64,000 nucleotides of DNA from Candidatus Didemnitutus sp. (GCA_019634575.1 JAHCAY010000001.1:2666001-2730000), one strand, 5' to 3'. Positions 17,156-25,847 are shown, numbered from the stretch's first letter. Translations and numbers: made by a program. Notes: generated by a model from the letters alone, not told the origin.

Positions 17156-18529
17156 ATGGGATTCTTCGACCGCTTCGCCGCCAAAAAGCCCGCCGCATCC
17201 GCGCCCGCACCGGGCCCCGCCAGCGCATCGCGCGCCCCCGGAGAAACTCCCGCCGCCGCTCCCACGCCCGCCGCGCTCGCCGGCGGCGTCCTCCCGCAAC
17301 TCGCCGCCGCCAAGGCCCGCCTCGCCGACCGCGATCTGCCGGGCGCGATGGCGATCTACGAAGCCGTCCTCGCCGCCGCCGGCGATCGCGCCGACGTGCT
17401 CCTCACCATTTCCGCCGATCTCGGCGTCCACGGCCACATCCGCGAGCTGATCGAGCTCGTCGCCCCGCGCTACGACGCCGACCGCCACGGCCCGGGCCCC
17501 GGCCTCAATCTCCTCCAAGCCTACCTCGCGGTCCGCTCCCCCGAAGCCGCCCAGCACCTCCTCGACCTGCTCTTCTCGCTCAACAAACCCGAACTCGAAG
17601 CGCGCCTCATCGGTTTCTCCCGCGCCCTCGCCGAACTCTCGCTCGAGGAATCCGCCCCCGCGCCCGACGTTGAAGCCGGCACGAAGATCAGCCTCGTCAG
17701 CATCAGCAAACCCATCTGGTTCTACGGCCTCGAGGCCCACGCCGCCACGCTCCTCCCGACGAAGGAAGGCCGCGCGCGCCGCGTCGCCTTCGCCCAATGC
17801 GCGCTCCTCGGCGAGACCGATCTCATGGCCCGCGCCGCACAACCCGAGGACGCCCTCGGCCGCTTCACGCGCGGCCTGCCGCTGTGGCTCGCGGAGACCT
17901 TTGCCGCCAGCGCCGGCTACGATCCCATCGCCGGCATCGGCCTCTTCGCCCCGCAACACTACGCGCTCTTCCCCGCCGAGTGGACCGCCGACAACATCCG
18001 CCAGCTCGACGAATCCGCGCACGGCGGCCTCGATTACGTCGTCACCTTTGGCCTCAAGGCCCGCAACGCCGACTACGAACTCGTCGCGCGCATCTGGGAG
18101 GTGAAGAAATTCCGCGAGCTCAAGAAACTCACCACCCGCTGGACGCCCGCCGACGCCAACGCCGTCCTCGCGCAATTCCACGCCCAGCTCCAAACCTACA
18201 TGGAATGGCAGCCCGCGGCCGGCGGCCTCGCCTACGCCGCGCCCGCCGCGCCGCTCGACTACGTGCAGGCGCTCGGCGGTTCGCTCACGCTCTTCCTCGG
18301 CGAAAAGCAGATGCTCTCTGCCGAACAAATCGCTGTGCCCGCCGCACTCTTCCTCAAAGCCGCGCAGAGCAACCCCGCCGACCCCCGCGCCCAAATCGCT
18401 CTCGTCACCGCGCTCCAACGCCTCGCCGCCCGCGGCGCCTCGCCCGACGCAGCCGCCCTCGCCCACGCCCGCGCCTGGCTCGCGAGCGAAGCCGCCACCC
18501 GCGCCGGAGTCGGTGGCATCGCCCTCTGA
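17156..18529 (+). CDS. Conserved hypothetical protein, TPR-like helical, unknown function
   Basis: A 457-residue soluble protein that I cannot name. It opens MGFFDRFAAKK, a start often seen in cytoplasmic proteins, then an Ala/Pro-rich linker to about residue 45. A helical segment (LAAAKARLADRDLPGAMAIYEAVLAAA) resembles a TPR-type repeat. The central part is aromatic-rich (KPIWFYGLEAHAATLLP; FAPQHYALFPAEWT) and the end returns to repeat-like helices (KAAQSNPADPRAQIALVTALQRLA). The ATG at 17156 is chosen because the open frame upstream is low-complexity and lacks this codon bias. It stands alone on its strand. Confidence 0.8.
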   Translation: MGFFDRFAAKKPAASAPAPGPASASRAPGETPAAAPTPAALAGGVLPQLAAAKARLADRDLPGAMAIYEAVLAAAGDRADVLLTISADLGVHGHIRELIELVAPRYDADRHGPGPGLNLLQAYLAVRSPEAAQHLLDLLFSLNKPELEARLIGFSRALAELSLEESAPAPDVEAGTKISLVSISKPIWFYGLEAHAATLLPTKEGRARRVAFAQCALLGETDLMARAAQPEDALGRFTRGLPLWLAETFAASAGYDPIAGIGLFAPQHYALFPAEWTADNIRQLDESAHGGLDYVVTFGLKARNADYELVARIWEVKKFRELKKLTTRWTPADANAVLAQFHAQLQTYMEWQPAAGGLAYAAPAAPLDYVQALGGSLTLFLGEKQMLSAEQIAVPAALFLKAAQSNPADPRAQIALVTALQRLAARGASPDAAALAHARAWLASEAATRAGVGGIAL

Positions 18530-18545
18530 CGGAGCTTCAGCCCGG

Positions 18546-18634
18546 TGGTCGCCGCGATCCCTCGCGGCGACCAGAACTCCCCCCCGCGCCTGCCGTGCTC
18601 GCATCGCCGCCGGGACGGCGACAACCACCTCGAA
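18546..18634. repeat. Dispersed intergenic repeat, partial copy 2, with hairpin
   Basis: The right part (18605-18634, core GCCGCCGGGACGGCGACAA) matches the right block of the element at 3795-3821 and, inverted, 61459-61485. The left part (18546-18571) is a self-complementary hairpin, GGTCGCCGCG / CGCGGCGACC. It lies in the 254-base gap between convergent genes and may help end transcription. Confidence 0.6.
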
Positions 18635-18783
18635 CTCCCGTCCGCGAAGGTTCGGGTTTGCGCCGGTTTTTGACGCACGCTCACGCGCGCAGTCGGCGCA
18701 CGTCCGACGTCTCCACAGCCAGCCGTGGGGTAACCTCGGGATTTGGACCGGGTCACGTCCTGCTGCGACATGCCGCCCACGAC

Positions 18784-19878
18784 CTACTTCTTCGCCACCG
18801 CGAGCTGCCCGCAACCGGCGGCGATGTCGATGCCGCGACGCTGGCGCACTGTGCTCGGCAGGCCGTAGCTTGCGAGGATCTCCTGAAAGCGCTTCGCCGC
18901 CTCGCGCCCCGTCGGCGCGCCGTCGTAGCCGGTCGTCGGGTTGAGCGGGATCAGGTTCACCTGCGCGAGCTGACCTTGCAGCAACCGCCCGACAGCGTGC
19001 GCGGATTCCGCGGTGTCGTTCTTACCCTCGATCAGGGTCCACTCGTAGAAGATGCGCCGCTGTTGCTTCGCGATGTAGGCGCGGCACGCGTCCATCAACT
19101 CGTCGAGCGGCCAGCGCTTCGCCGCCGGCACCAGCGCCGCGCGCTCTTCCTGCGTCGCACCGTGGAGTGACACCGCGAGGTGAAACGGCCGCTTCTCCTC
19201 GGCGAGGCGCAGGATGCCGGGCACGACGCCGACCGTGCTGAGCGTGATTTTCTTCGCGCCGAGCGCGAGACCGTTGGGATCGCGCAGGATGTCGATCGCC
19301 TTCATCACCGCGTCGTAATTGTGCAGCGGCTCGCCCATGCCCATGAGCACGATGTTGCGCAGGCGCTCGTGGCGCTCGTGCGGCGAAGCGCTCCCGGCCT
19401 GCGCGAGCGCGGCGTCCGGGCCGATGCCGCGCAACACCGCGTCGACATGCATCGCCTGCGCCACGATCTCGCCGGCCGTGAGGTGGCGCACGAAACCCAT
19501 TTGCCCGGTCGCGCAAAAGACGCAGCCCATCGCGCAGCCGACCTGCGAGCTGATGCACGCCGTCACGCGGCCCGTGTAGCGCATCAGCACGGTCTCGATG
19601 CGCCGGCCATCGCCGAGCTCGAGCAGGTATTTGCGCGTGAAACCGTCGCTGCTGTGCGTCTCCGCCGCCGTGGCATGGCGGCCGAAGACCAGCTCGCCCT
19701 CCGCCTTCGCGCGGAAGCGTGCCGGCAGCTCCGTCATCGCGCTCCAGTTCTCCACTCCTTCGAGGTAAACGTAGGCCCACAGCCGCGCCGCATGCACCGA
19801 GGGAAAACCTCCGCGTGACGCCAGCGCGAGCAGCTCGTCGCGCGTGAAGTCGTAGAAATTGGCCGGCAGCGTGGGCAT
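18784..19878 (-). CDS. rlmN: Dual-specificity RNA methyltransferase RlmN
   Basis: A radical-SAM enzyme that methylates C2 of A2503 in 23S rRNA (and A37 of some tRNAs). From the ATG at 19878 it has 364 residues. An N-terminal helical domain (YDFTRDELLALASRGGFPS) comes first. The cluster motif CxxxCxxC is at 115-122 (SSQVGCAMGCVFCATGQMGF), then MGMGEPLHNYD, LSTVGVVPGI, LAVSLHG and, near the end, RRGIDIAAGCGQL with the catalytic C-terminal Cys. The frame extends 49 codons upstream but that part lacks conservation-like sequence. It diverges from the epimerase gene. Confidence 0.96.
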   Translation of the reverse strand: MPTLPANFYDFTRDELLALASRGGFPSVHAARLWAYVYLEGVENWSAMTELPARFRAKAEGELVFGRHATAAETHSSDGFTRKYLLELGDGRRIETVLMRYTGRVTACISSQVGCAMGCVFCATGQMGFVRHLTAGEIVAQAMHVDAVLRGIGPDAALAQAGSASPHERHERLRNIVLMGMGEPLHNYDAVMKAIDILRDPNGLALGAKKITLSTVGVVPGILRLAEEKRPFHLAVSLHGATQEERAALVPAAKRWPLDELMDACRAYIAKQQRRIFYEWTLIEGKNDTAESAHAVGRLLQGQLAQVNLIPLNPTTGYDGAPTGREAAKRFQEILASYGLPSTVRQRRGIDIAAGCGQLAVAKK

Positions 19879-20015
19879 CCGCGCTGACTTCTGCGCGCTC
19901 GCCGCGCCCGCGACAAGACCCGTCTCACCCCGGCGCTGAAAGCTCGCAATACGAGCATTGGGATTTGCTGGCAGCGGCGGTTTGCCAAGCCGGGCAACTC
20001 GCCTAGCCTGCCCGC

Positions 20016-20930
20016 ATGGCTCCACGCATCGTTCTGGCCGGGGGCACCGGCTTCATCGGCGCCGCGCTCGCCCGCCGCTTCCGCGAGCGCGGCAGCGAGG
20101 TCGTCGTGCTCACCCGCTCCGCGCCGCGTCGCCGCGGCGACGGCGTGCGCGAGGTGCGCTGGAGCGGGCAAACCACGGGCGACTGGGCGCGCGAACTCGA
20201 GGGCGCGCGGGCGGTGATCAATCTCGCCGGCTCCACGATCGACTGCGTGCACACGCCGGAGAACAAGCGGCGCATCCTCGAATCCCGCCTTGATTCCGTG
20301 CGCGCACTCGGCGCGGCGGTGCGCGCGTGCGCCACGCCGCCAGCGGTGTGGGTGCAGACGAGCGCGGTCGGCATCTACGGCAACACCGGGGCGCGCTGCC
20401 CGGAGAACGCGCCGGCCGGCTCGGGTTTCAAGGCCGATGTCTGCGCGCAATGGGAAGCGGCCTTCGCCGCCGAATGTCCGGCGACCGTGCGCGGCGTGGT
20501 GCTGCGCGTCGGCGTCGCGCTCGGGCGCAAGGCCGGCGCCTATCCGCCGCTCGCGCGGGTGACGCGGGCGTTCCTCGGCGGGACGGCGGGCAGCGGACGC
20601 CAGGGCATCAGCTGGATCCTGCTCGACGATTTGGAGGAGATTTTTCTCCGCGCGGTGAATGACGACGCGATGCGCGGCGCCTACAACGCCTGCGCACCCG
20701 AGCCGGCGAGCAACGCGGATTTCATGCGCACCCTGCGCGAGGTGCTCGGGCGGCCGTGGGCGCTGCCGGCGCCGGCGTTCGCGATCCGGCTCGTCGCGCC
20801 GCTCGTGATGAAGACCGACCCGAGTCTGGTGCTCGAAGGGCAATTCGCCGTGCCCGCACGTCTCGAGGCAGAAGGCTTCCGGTTCAAGGCGCCGCGGCTC
20901 AGGTCGGCGCTGACGGCCCTGGCGGATTAG
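20016..20930 (+). CDS. TIGR01777-type NAD(P)-dependent epimerase
   Basis: A 304-residue extended SDR protein. It shows the Rossmann motif AGGTGFIGAAL near residues 8-18, INLAGSTID (usually NLAG), NKRRILESRLDSVRAL, then TSAVGIYGN with the active-site Tyr, LRVGVALGR, and a C-terminal DUF1731-like segment (VLGRPWALPAPAFAIRL, then RLEAEGFRFKAPRLRSAL). These mark the YfcH/SDR39U1 family of sugar-epimerase-like proteins, whose substrate is generally unknown. Length is typical. Confidence 0.92.
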   Translation: MAPRIVLAGGTGFIGAALARRFRERGSEVVVLTRSAPRRRGDGVREVRWSGQTTGDWARELEGARAVINLAGSTIDCVHTPENKRRILESRLDSVRALGAAVRACATPPAVWVQTSAVGIYGNTGARCPENAPAGSGFKADVCAQWEAAFAAECPATVRGVVLRVGVALGRKAGAYPPLARVTRAFLGGTAGSGRQGISWILLDDLEEIFLRAVNDDAMRGAYNACAPEPASNADFMRTLREVLGRPWALPAPAFAIRLVAPLVMKTDPSLVLEGQFAVPARLEAEGFRFKAPRLRSALTALAD

Positions 20931-21041
20931 TCGGGCGGGCACCGTGACCGCGGGCCGCGCGCGTTGGCGCGCGCTCCTGCATGGCGCGCGCAAGCGCACT
21001 GCCTACCGATCGGCCCCGAAACCCGCGCACGGCCTCCGCCC

Positions 21042-21064
21042 TTTGTCACCTGATAGGTGACAAA
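21042..21064. terminator. Perfect 23-base palindrome, candidate bidirectional terminator
   Basis: A 10-base perfect stem TTTGTCACCT / AGGTGACAAA with a GAT loop sits between the epimerase gene (ending 20930) and the convergent small gene (ending 21088). The stem ends in AAA on one side and TTT on the other. The centre ACCTGATAGGT resembles the loop ACCTAATAGGC of the terminator at 23038-23068, so it may belong to a small palindrome family. Confidence 0.6.
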
Positions 21065-21087
21065 TGCCGCGAGCGGACGCCGGGGTT

Positions 21088-21360
21088 TCAAACCGAGTAT
21101 TTGCTCCGCGCCGGGTCGCAATCGGGCATGCCTTCGTAGGCGTGCACCGAGCCGGCGCTGTCGGCCCAGAGCGGCAGCTGCGTGTCGCGGATTTTCTTGG
21201 CGTGGCAGATCTCGTTCTGCACTTCCGGGTCGCGGCCTTGCAGCATGAGGCGGTTGAGCGCCGCGTAGGCGATGTCTTCGGGCTCGACGTGCAACAGCTT
21301 CGCGAGCCGCAGCACGGGATGCATCTCGGCGTCTTCGAGATGGATTTTGATGGCGGACAT
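21088..21360 (-). CDS. Small protein, possible CopG/metal-responsive-type helical domain, unknown
   Basis: A 90-residue product beginning MSAIKIHLEDAEMHPVLRL. The opening IKIHL strand followed by two helices (HPVLRLAKLLHVEPEDIAYAALN) resembles ribbon-helix-helix proteins, but the remainder (a Cys/His-containing helix, then PLWADSAGSVHAYEGMPDCD) does not fit a plain antitoxin, and no toxin gene is next to it. A strong Shine-Dalgarno sequence (AAAGGAGG) lies 7-8 bases ahead of the ATG. It diverges from marC across 123 bases. The coding call is good; the function is unknown. Confidence 0.75.
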   Translation of the reverse strand: MSAIKIHLEDAEMHPVLRLAKLLHVEPEDIAYAALNRLMLQGRDPEVQNEICHAKKIRDTQLPLWADSAGSVHAYEGMPDCDPARSKYSV

Positions 21361-21483
21361 GGCGTCCTCCTTTCGGGGTTGGAATCGGAGTCTACTCCCG
21401 CCGGTCCAGCGCCGCTGCGCAGGGATTGCGCAAACCTGATGCTGTCGCGTTGCCTTTTGCGAGGCGGGTCGCAGCTTGGCGGC

Positions 21484-22068
21484 ATGATGGATTGGGCGAA
21501 CCGGTTTCTGCAGGCCTTCATCCCGCTCTTCGTGGCGATCGACCCGATCGGCCTCGCGGCGATCTTTCTCGGCCTCGGGCAAAATCTCCCGCGCGAACGC
21601 CGCCACAAGATCGCGGATCAGGCGATCTGGACGGGTGGGTTGGTGGCGCTCGGGTTCCTGTTTCTCGGCACGTCGATTTTCGCCGCGCTCGGCATCTCGG
21701 TGAGCGATTTCCAGATCGCGGGCGGACTCATCCTGTTCGTCATCGCTGCGAAGGACCTGCTCTCGTCGGCCAGCGAAGGCGAGAAACTCCCCGAGGATTT
21801 CGGCGTCGTGCCGCTCGGCATGCCGCTCATCGCCGGCCCGGCGTCGATCACCACGCTGCTCGTGCTCGCGCAGAACGCGACAGTCGGCGTCGCGGCCACG
21901 CTCGCGGCGCTGGTCGTGAATCTCGTGCTCGTCGTCTTCGCGCTGCACTACAGCGAGTGGCTCGGCCGCAAGATCGGTCCCACCGGCATGCGCGCCATCT
22001 CGAAGATCATTTCCATGCTCCTCGCCGCCATCGCCGTCGCGATGATCCGGCAAGGGTGGCGCACCTGA
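21484..22068 (+). CDS. MarC-family integral membrane protein
   Basis: A 194-residue protein with about six membrane segments. The N-terminal block FIPLFVAIDPIGLAAIFLGL, the LGISVSDFQIAGGLILFVIA segment, VPLGMPLIAGPASITTLLVL and the final GMRAISKIISMLLAAIAVAM are MarC hallmarks. The family's transport role is unresolved; despite the name it does not set multiple antibiotic resistance. Start at ATG 21484 (a second Met follows at once). Its TGA overlaps the ATG of the next gene (TGATG), so the two are translationally coupled. Confidence 0.92.
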   Translation: MMDWANRFLQAFIPLFVAIDPIGLAAIFLGLGQNLPRERRHKIADQAIWTGGLVALGFLFLGTSIFAALGISVSDFQIAGGLILFVIAAKDLLSSASEGEKLPEDFGVVPLGMPLIAGPASITTLLVLAQNATVGVAATLAALVVNLVLVVFALHYSEWLGRKIGPTGMRAISKIISMLLAAIAVAMIRQGWRT

Positions 22069-22979
22069 TGAAACTCCCCGCCCTCGGCCTCGCGGCCGCG
22101 CTCCTCGTCCCCGCCATGGCCACCGAACCCGCCGCGTTGCAGGCCGTCGTCGATCGCGCGGTCGCCGACACCCGCGCGGAATTCACCGCCCCCGAGCTCA
22201 AGGCCGACCAGCTCGCCGTGACCGTCGTCGACCTCCGCGGCGCGACGCCCGTGCACGCCAGCTACCGCGGCGACGCGCGCATCTACCCGGCGAGCGTGAT
22301 CAAACTCTTCTTCGCCGCCTACGCGCACCGCCGGATGGAGGACGGCCAACTCGCCGACACGCCCGAACTGCGCCGCGGCATGCGCGACATGATCGTCGAT
22401 TCCTACAACGAGGCGACGAGCTACGTCGTCGACGCCATCACCGGCACGACGAGCGGTCCCGAGCTGCCGCCGGATGAGTTGGCGGAGTGGAATGCGCGAC
22501 GCGGCATCGTGACGCGCTATTTCGCCGACCACGGCTACGCCAATGTTTACGCGCAACGAAAGCCCTGGGGCGAAGGTCCCTACGGCCGCGAAAAACAGGA
22601 CATGGAGGCGCACCCGCCGGCGCGAAACTACCTTTCGACCGACGACACCGCGCGCCTGCTCGTGGAGCTCGCCCAAGGCCGCTGCGTCTCGCCCGCGCGC
22701 TCGGCGCAAATTCTCGAGCTGATGCGGCGCGATCCGTTCAAGCACAGCGATGATCTCGACTCGCAGGACGTGGGCTTCACCGGACCGGCGCTCTCGCCTG
22801 GCATGAAACTCTGGGCCAAGGCCGGCTGGGTCAGCTGGGCGCGCCACGACGCCGCGCTGATCGAGCTGCCCGACGGCGGCCGCGTCGTGATCGTGACGTT
22901 CACCGACGGGCGCGAGCACGCGAACAACCGCAAAATCATCGCCGCCGTCGCGCGGCGGGTGCTGGGGAATTTGCCGTGA
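22068..22979 (+). CDS. Secreted serine hydrolase, class A beta-lactamase-like
   Basis: A 303-residue exported protein (signal peptide MKLPALGLAAALLVPAMA) of the beta-lactamase2/PBP superfamily. The catalytic SxxK is SVIK in RIYPASVIKLFFAAY. The SxN position reads SYN (IVDSYNEATSYVVDAI) and the KTG position reads KAG (LWAKAGWVSWARHDAAL). The usual Glu166 omega-loop is not obvious, so true beta-lactamase activity is uncertain; a cell-wall or esterase role is possible. The start codon overlaps the marC stop. A hairpin ends the region at 23038. Confidence 0.85.
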   Translation: MKLPALGLAAALLVPAMATEPAALQAVVDRAVADTRAEFTAPELKADQLAVTVVDLRGATPVHASYRGDARIYPASVIKLFFAAYAHRRMEDGQLADTPELRRGMRDMIVDSYNEATSYVVDAITGTTSGPELPPDELAEWNARRGIVTRYFADHGYANVYAQRKPWGEGPYGREKQDMEAHPPARNYLSTDDTARLLVELAQGRCVSPARSAQILELMRRDPFKHSDDLDSQDVGFTGPALSPGMKLWAKAGWVSWARHDAALIELPDGGRVVIVTFTDGREHANNRKIIAAVARRVLGNLP

Positions 22980-23034
22980 CGGGGCGACCCGGTCGCGATG
23001 CGGCGGCCGCGGAAGGCACCTGCAGTGCCGTGCG

Positions 23035-23068
23035 AAAAAGCCGGGTAACCTAATAGGCTACCCGGCTT
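23035..23068 (-). terminator. Rho-independent terminator of the amidohydrolase pair
   Basis: A perfect 10-base stem (23038-23047 with 23059-23068, AAGCCGGGTA / TACCCGGCTT) and an 11-base loop are followed on the minus strand by TTTTT (the A-run at 23035-23039). This is a classic terminator for the minus-strand amidohydrolase operon ending at 23101. The plus-strand side has no U-run. Confidence 0.8.
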
Positions 23069-23100
23069 GAAAAGATTCGCGGCGCTGAGCCATCGTGCGC

Positions 23101-24387
23101 TCAGTTCGCGCCGTGCTCGAAGAGCTGGCCGTCGATCACCGTGCCGACGCAGTGGCTGGTGTATTCGAAGGGGTCGCCGTCGTAGAGCGCGAGGTCGGCA
23201 TCCTTGCCCCGCTCGAGCGAACCGGTGCGCTGGGCGATACCGAGGATTTTCGCGGCATCGATCGTCACGCTGGCGAGCGCGGCATCGAAGCCGAGGCCTT
23301 TGCCGGCCGCGACGGCGGCTTCGAAGAGGACGACGCGCGTCTTCGGCACGTAGCTCTCGTAACCGCTCTGGATCGCGAACGGGATGCCGGCGGCGTGGAG
23401 TTTTGCGGCGGTGTCCATGGCGAGATTTTCCGCGTCCTCGTTGGCGCGGGCCATCGTGGGATGCAGGATCACGGGGAAACCGCTCGCCTTGATCTGGTCG
23501 AGCACGAGGTGCGCGTCGGCGGCGCCATCGAGCACGATCTTCAGGTTGAACTCCTTCGCGAGCCGGAGCGCGGCGAGGATGTCGAGTTGCTTGTCGGCGT
23601 GGATAAGGAGCGGCTGCGAGCCGTCGAGCGCGCGGAGGAAGGTCTCCGCCTTCAAGTCGCGCGGCGGTCGCTTCGTCTCGTCCTTGGCGTCGCGCTTCCT
23701 TGCGTATTCCTGGGCCTTGATCAGTTCGGCGCGGAGCATGGCGACGGCCTTGGCGCGCGTGCCGGGGGATTTGGGCCCGCCGGCCGCCGCGCCGCCGGTG
23801 GGACCTTCGGCGCGATTCAACGCGGCGTTGCCGAGCGAGACGGCGGTCATCGCGGCGGGATTGATCACATCCTCGTCGGATTCGCGGCCGAGCGTCTTCA
23901 CGATCATCGTCTGGCCGGACACGAGCGTGCCGGGGGCGTGACCGGTGTTGACGGTCGTCACGCCGAAGCCACGCACCCAAGCGACGAGCGGGTCCTGGGC
24001 GTTGTAGGCGTCGAGCGCGCGGAGTTCGGGCTGCACGGCGGCGGAGCGCTCGAGCATGTCCTGGTCGTGCGGCTGATTCAGCAAGCCGGAGAGGCCGACG
24101 GTGGCGCGGGCGTCGATCAGGCCGGGCGTGGCAACCTTGGCGCGGATGACGCGGTGATCGGCGGTGTAGGCGATGTCCTTCGCGGGGCCGACGTAGGCGA
24201 TCTTGCCGTCGCGGCCGACGAGCACGAGGCCGTCGTGGATCGGGGCGCCGGCGGCGGTGTGCAGCGTCTCGGCGAAGATCGCGAGCGGCATCGAGGCTTC
24301 GGCCTCGGCACGGACGAAGCCCGTCGCCGCCAGCGCGAGACCGAGAGATAGAGAAAGATTAAGAGAACGAGAAAGATGAGAGATCAT
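23101..24387 (-). CDS. Amidohydrolase-family protein lacking its metal ligands
   Basis: A 428-residue exported protein, clearly paralogous to the gene upstream over its whole length (shared LISGQT/LVSGQT, IKAQEYxxK, PPRDL, LRLAKEFxxKIVL, AAKILGI, GSLERGKDADLALYDGDP). It should be a TIM-barrel amidohydrolase, but the metal-binding HxH after PGLID reads RAT. Other ligand positions are also changed (IHADKQLD for HHTHRHDD; LDGAADAH for LHHVSEGW; QSGYESY for HTDDGVT). It is probably catalytically dead or altered. The start ATG (24387) overlaps the partner's stop (ATGA) and has a strong GGAGGT site. Its signal peptide (ISHLSRSLNLSLSLGLAL) is encoded by a CT-rich dispersed repeat. Confidence 0.9.
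   Translation of the reverse strand: MISHLSRSLNLSLSLGLALAATGFVRAEAEASMPLAIFAETLHTAAGAPIHDGLVLVGRDGKIAYVGPAKDIAYTADHRVIRAKVATPGLIDARATVGLSGLLNQPHDQDMLERSAAVQPELRALDAYNAQDPLVAWVRGFGVTTVNTGHAPGTLVSGQTMIVKTLGRESDEDVINPAAMTAVSLGNAALNRAEGPTGGAAAGGPKSPGTRAKAVAMLRAELIKAQEYARKRDAKDETKRPPRDLKAETFLRALDGSQPLLIHADKQLDILAALRLAKEFNLKIVLDGAADAHLVLDQIKASGFPVILHPTMARANEDAENLAMDTAAKLHAAGIPFAIQSGYESYVPKTRVVLFEAAVAAGKGLGFDAALASVTIDAAKILGIAQRTGSLERGKDADLALYDGDPFEYTSHCVGTVIDGQLFEHGAN
24339..24383 (-). repeat. CT/GA-rich repeat forming a signal-peptide coding region
   Basis: The purine-rich run on the plus strand here shares AAGAGAACGAGAAAGA with the intergenic inverted repeat at 40504-40599. On the minus strand it encodes the Ser/Leu-rich signal peptide of the degenerate amidohydrolase. 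Similarity is visible by eye over about 20-30 bases. Confidence 0.6.
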
Positions 24388-25736
24388 TGGGCACCTCCGA
24401 AGAGTTGGTCGTTGGCGGCGGCGATGATGTCCCAGGCGTTGCCGAAGCAGCAGAGCTGCACGCGGCGCGGGTCGCCGGCTCCCGCGCCGCCGAGGGCGTA
24501 GAGTTTGTCCTGCGGATCGGAGAGATCGAAGACCTTGCGGCCTTCGACCCACGTCTGCTCGACGTGCGTGTAGACGCTGAGCGGATCGCCATCGAGGATG
24601 ATGAAGTCGGCGTCCTTGCCCGGCTCGAGCGAGCCGATGTGCTTTTCGAGACCGAGGATCCTGGCGTTGGCGATCGTCACGGCGCGCAGGGCGCCGTCGC
24701 GCGTCATGCCGCCGCGCACCGCCAGACCGGCCGCGCGGAGGAAGTGGCGCGAATCGGTGACGCCGTCGTCGGTGTGCAGGCCGACGAGCACGCCGGCTTT
24801 CTCGAGCACGGCGGGCGTGGTGAAGGACATTTCCTTGGTCTCGAGTTTGCCGCCGGGCGAATCGATCATGATGACCGAGCAAGCGACGCCGGCTTTGGCG
24901 ATTTCGTCGGCGACTTTCCAGCCTTCGGAAACGTGGTGGAGCACGACCTTGAAGCCGAATTCCTTCGCGAGCCGAAGCACGGTGAGGATGTCGTCGTGGC
25001 GGTGGGTGTGGTGCTGGACGACGCGCTTGCCGTCGAGGACTTCGACGAGTTCCTCCAAGGCGAGGTCGCGCGGCGGGAGCTTGTCGGGGTCGCCTTTGGC
25101 GCGGGCGATCTTGTCGCGATATTCCTGCGCCTTGATGAACTGCTCGCGGACGAGCGCGGCGGACTTGCCGCGCGTGCCGGGGAAGCCGCCCACGCCGCGC
25201 ATGGAGTTGGTGCCGTTGGCCATCTTGAGTCCGCCGGCCATCGTGCCGTCGTCGTTCTTGATCAACAGGTCGTCGACGGTGCGACCGTCGCGGAGCTTGG
25301 CGTAGACGGTCTGGCCGCTGATGAGGTGGCCGGAGCCGGGCATGATGTTGGCGGTGGTGATGCCGCCGGCTTGGGCCTTTTGAATCGAGGGGCTTTGCGC
25401 GTCGATGGAGTCGAGCGCGCGGACATCAGGCTGGATCGGGCTCGACGCATCCGCGCCGGCCGGACCGCCGATGTGGCTGTGCGAATCGACGAGGCCGGGC
25501 ATGATGATCTTGCCGGTGACGTCGCGGATTTCGGCGTTCGGCGGGAGGGCGATCGAGCCGGCGGTGCCGACCGCGACGATCTTGCCGCCGGAGACGACGA
25601 GCACGCCATGCATGATGGGTTCGCCGACGATGGGGATGATTTGCGCGCCTTGAAGCACGAGCGGCTTGTCCTGCGCGCAGGCGCTGGCGGCCAATCCCAG
25701 AAGGACCGCCAAGGGTAACACGGTTCGGAGGGACAT
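24384..25736 (-). CDS. Secreted metal-dependent amidohydrolase (imidazolonepropionase/prolidase-like)
   Basis: A 450-residue exported hydrolase: signal peptide MSLRTVLPLAVLLGLAASACA, a beta-sandwich segment, then PGLVDSHSHIGG with the HxH metal pair near residue 92. Further ligands are in VVQHHTHRHDD and VVLHHVSEGWK, and the acidic site is in GLHTDDGVTDSRHFL. It ends with the usual GSLEPGKDADFIILDGDPLS. Periplasmic amidohydrolases of this type cleave cyclic amides or Xaa-Pro dipeptides; the substrate is not evident. The ATG at 25736 is chosen over the upstream frame start because it begins the signal peptide. It is coupled with its degenerate paralogue, so the two may form a heteromer. Confidence 0.9.
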   Translation of the reverse strand: MSLRTVLPLAVLLGLAASACAQDKPLVLQGAQIIPIVGEPIMHGVLVVSGGKIVAVGTAGSIALPPNAEIRDVTGKIIMPGLVDSHSHIGGPAGADASSPIQPDVRALDSIDAQSPSIQKAQAGGITTANIMPGSGHLISGQTVYAKLRDGRTVDDLLIKNDDGTMAGGLKMANGTNSMRGVGGFPGTRGKSAALVREQFIKAQEYRDKIARAKGDPDKLPPRDLALEELVEVLDGKRVVQHHTHRHDDILTVLRLAKEFGFKVVLHHVSEGWKVADEIAKAGVACSVIMIDSPGGKLETKEMSFTTPAVLEKAGVLVGLHTDDGVTDSRHFLRAAGLAVRGGMTRDGALRAVTIANARILGLEKHIGSLEPGKDADFIILDGDPLSVYTHVEQTWVEGRKVFDLSDPQDKLYALGGAGAGDPRRVQLCCFGNAWDIIAAANDQLFGGAQ

Positions 25737-25847
25737 AAAGCCCGGGAAGATGCGCAGCCGCATGGGCGCGGCAACGGGAAATCGACGAAGGCACTTGCTT
25801 CGTTGTGGACGATTCAACCTAACGCAGAGGATGTCCGCCGCGGTCCA

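Noticed and set aside
22068..22979. A true antibiotic-resistance class A beta-lactamase
   Set aside because: The SxN and KTG motifs are changed to SYN and KAG and no Glu166 loop is evident, so only superfamily membership is claimed.
24388..24882. Upstream extension of the degenerate amidohydrolase to 593 residues
   Set aside because: It would read through the partner gene in another frame; the ATG at 24387 has a strong ribosome site and begins a signal peptide.
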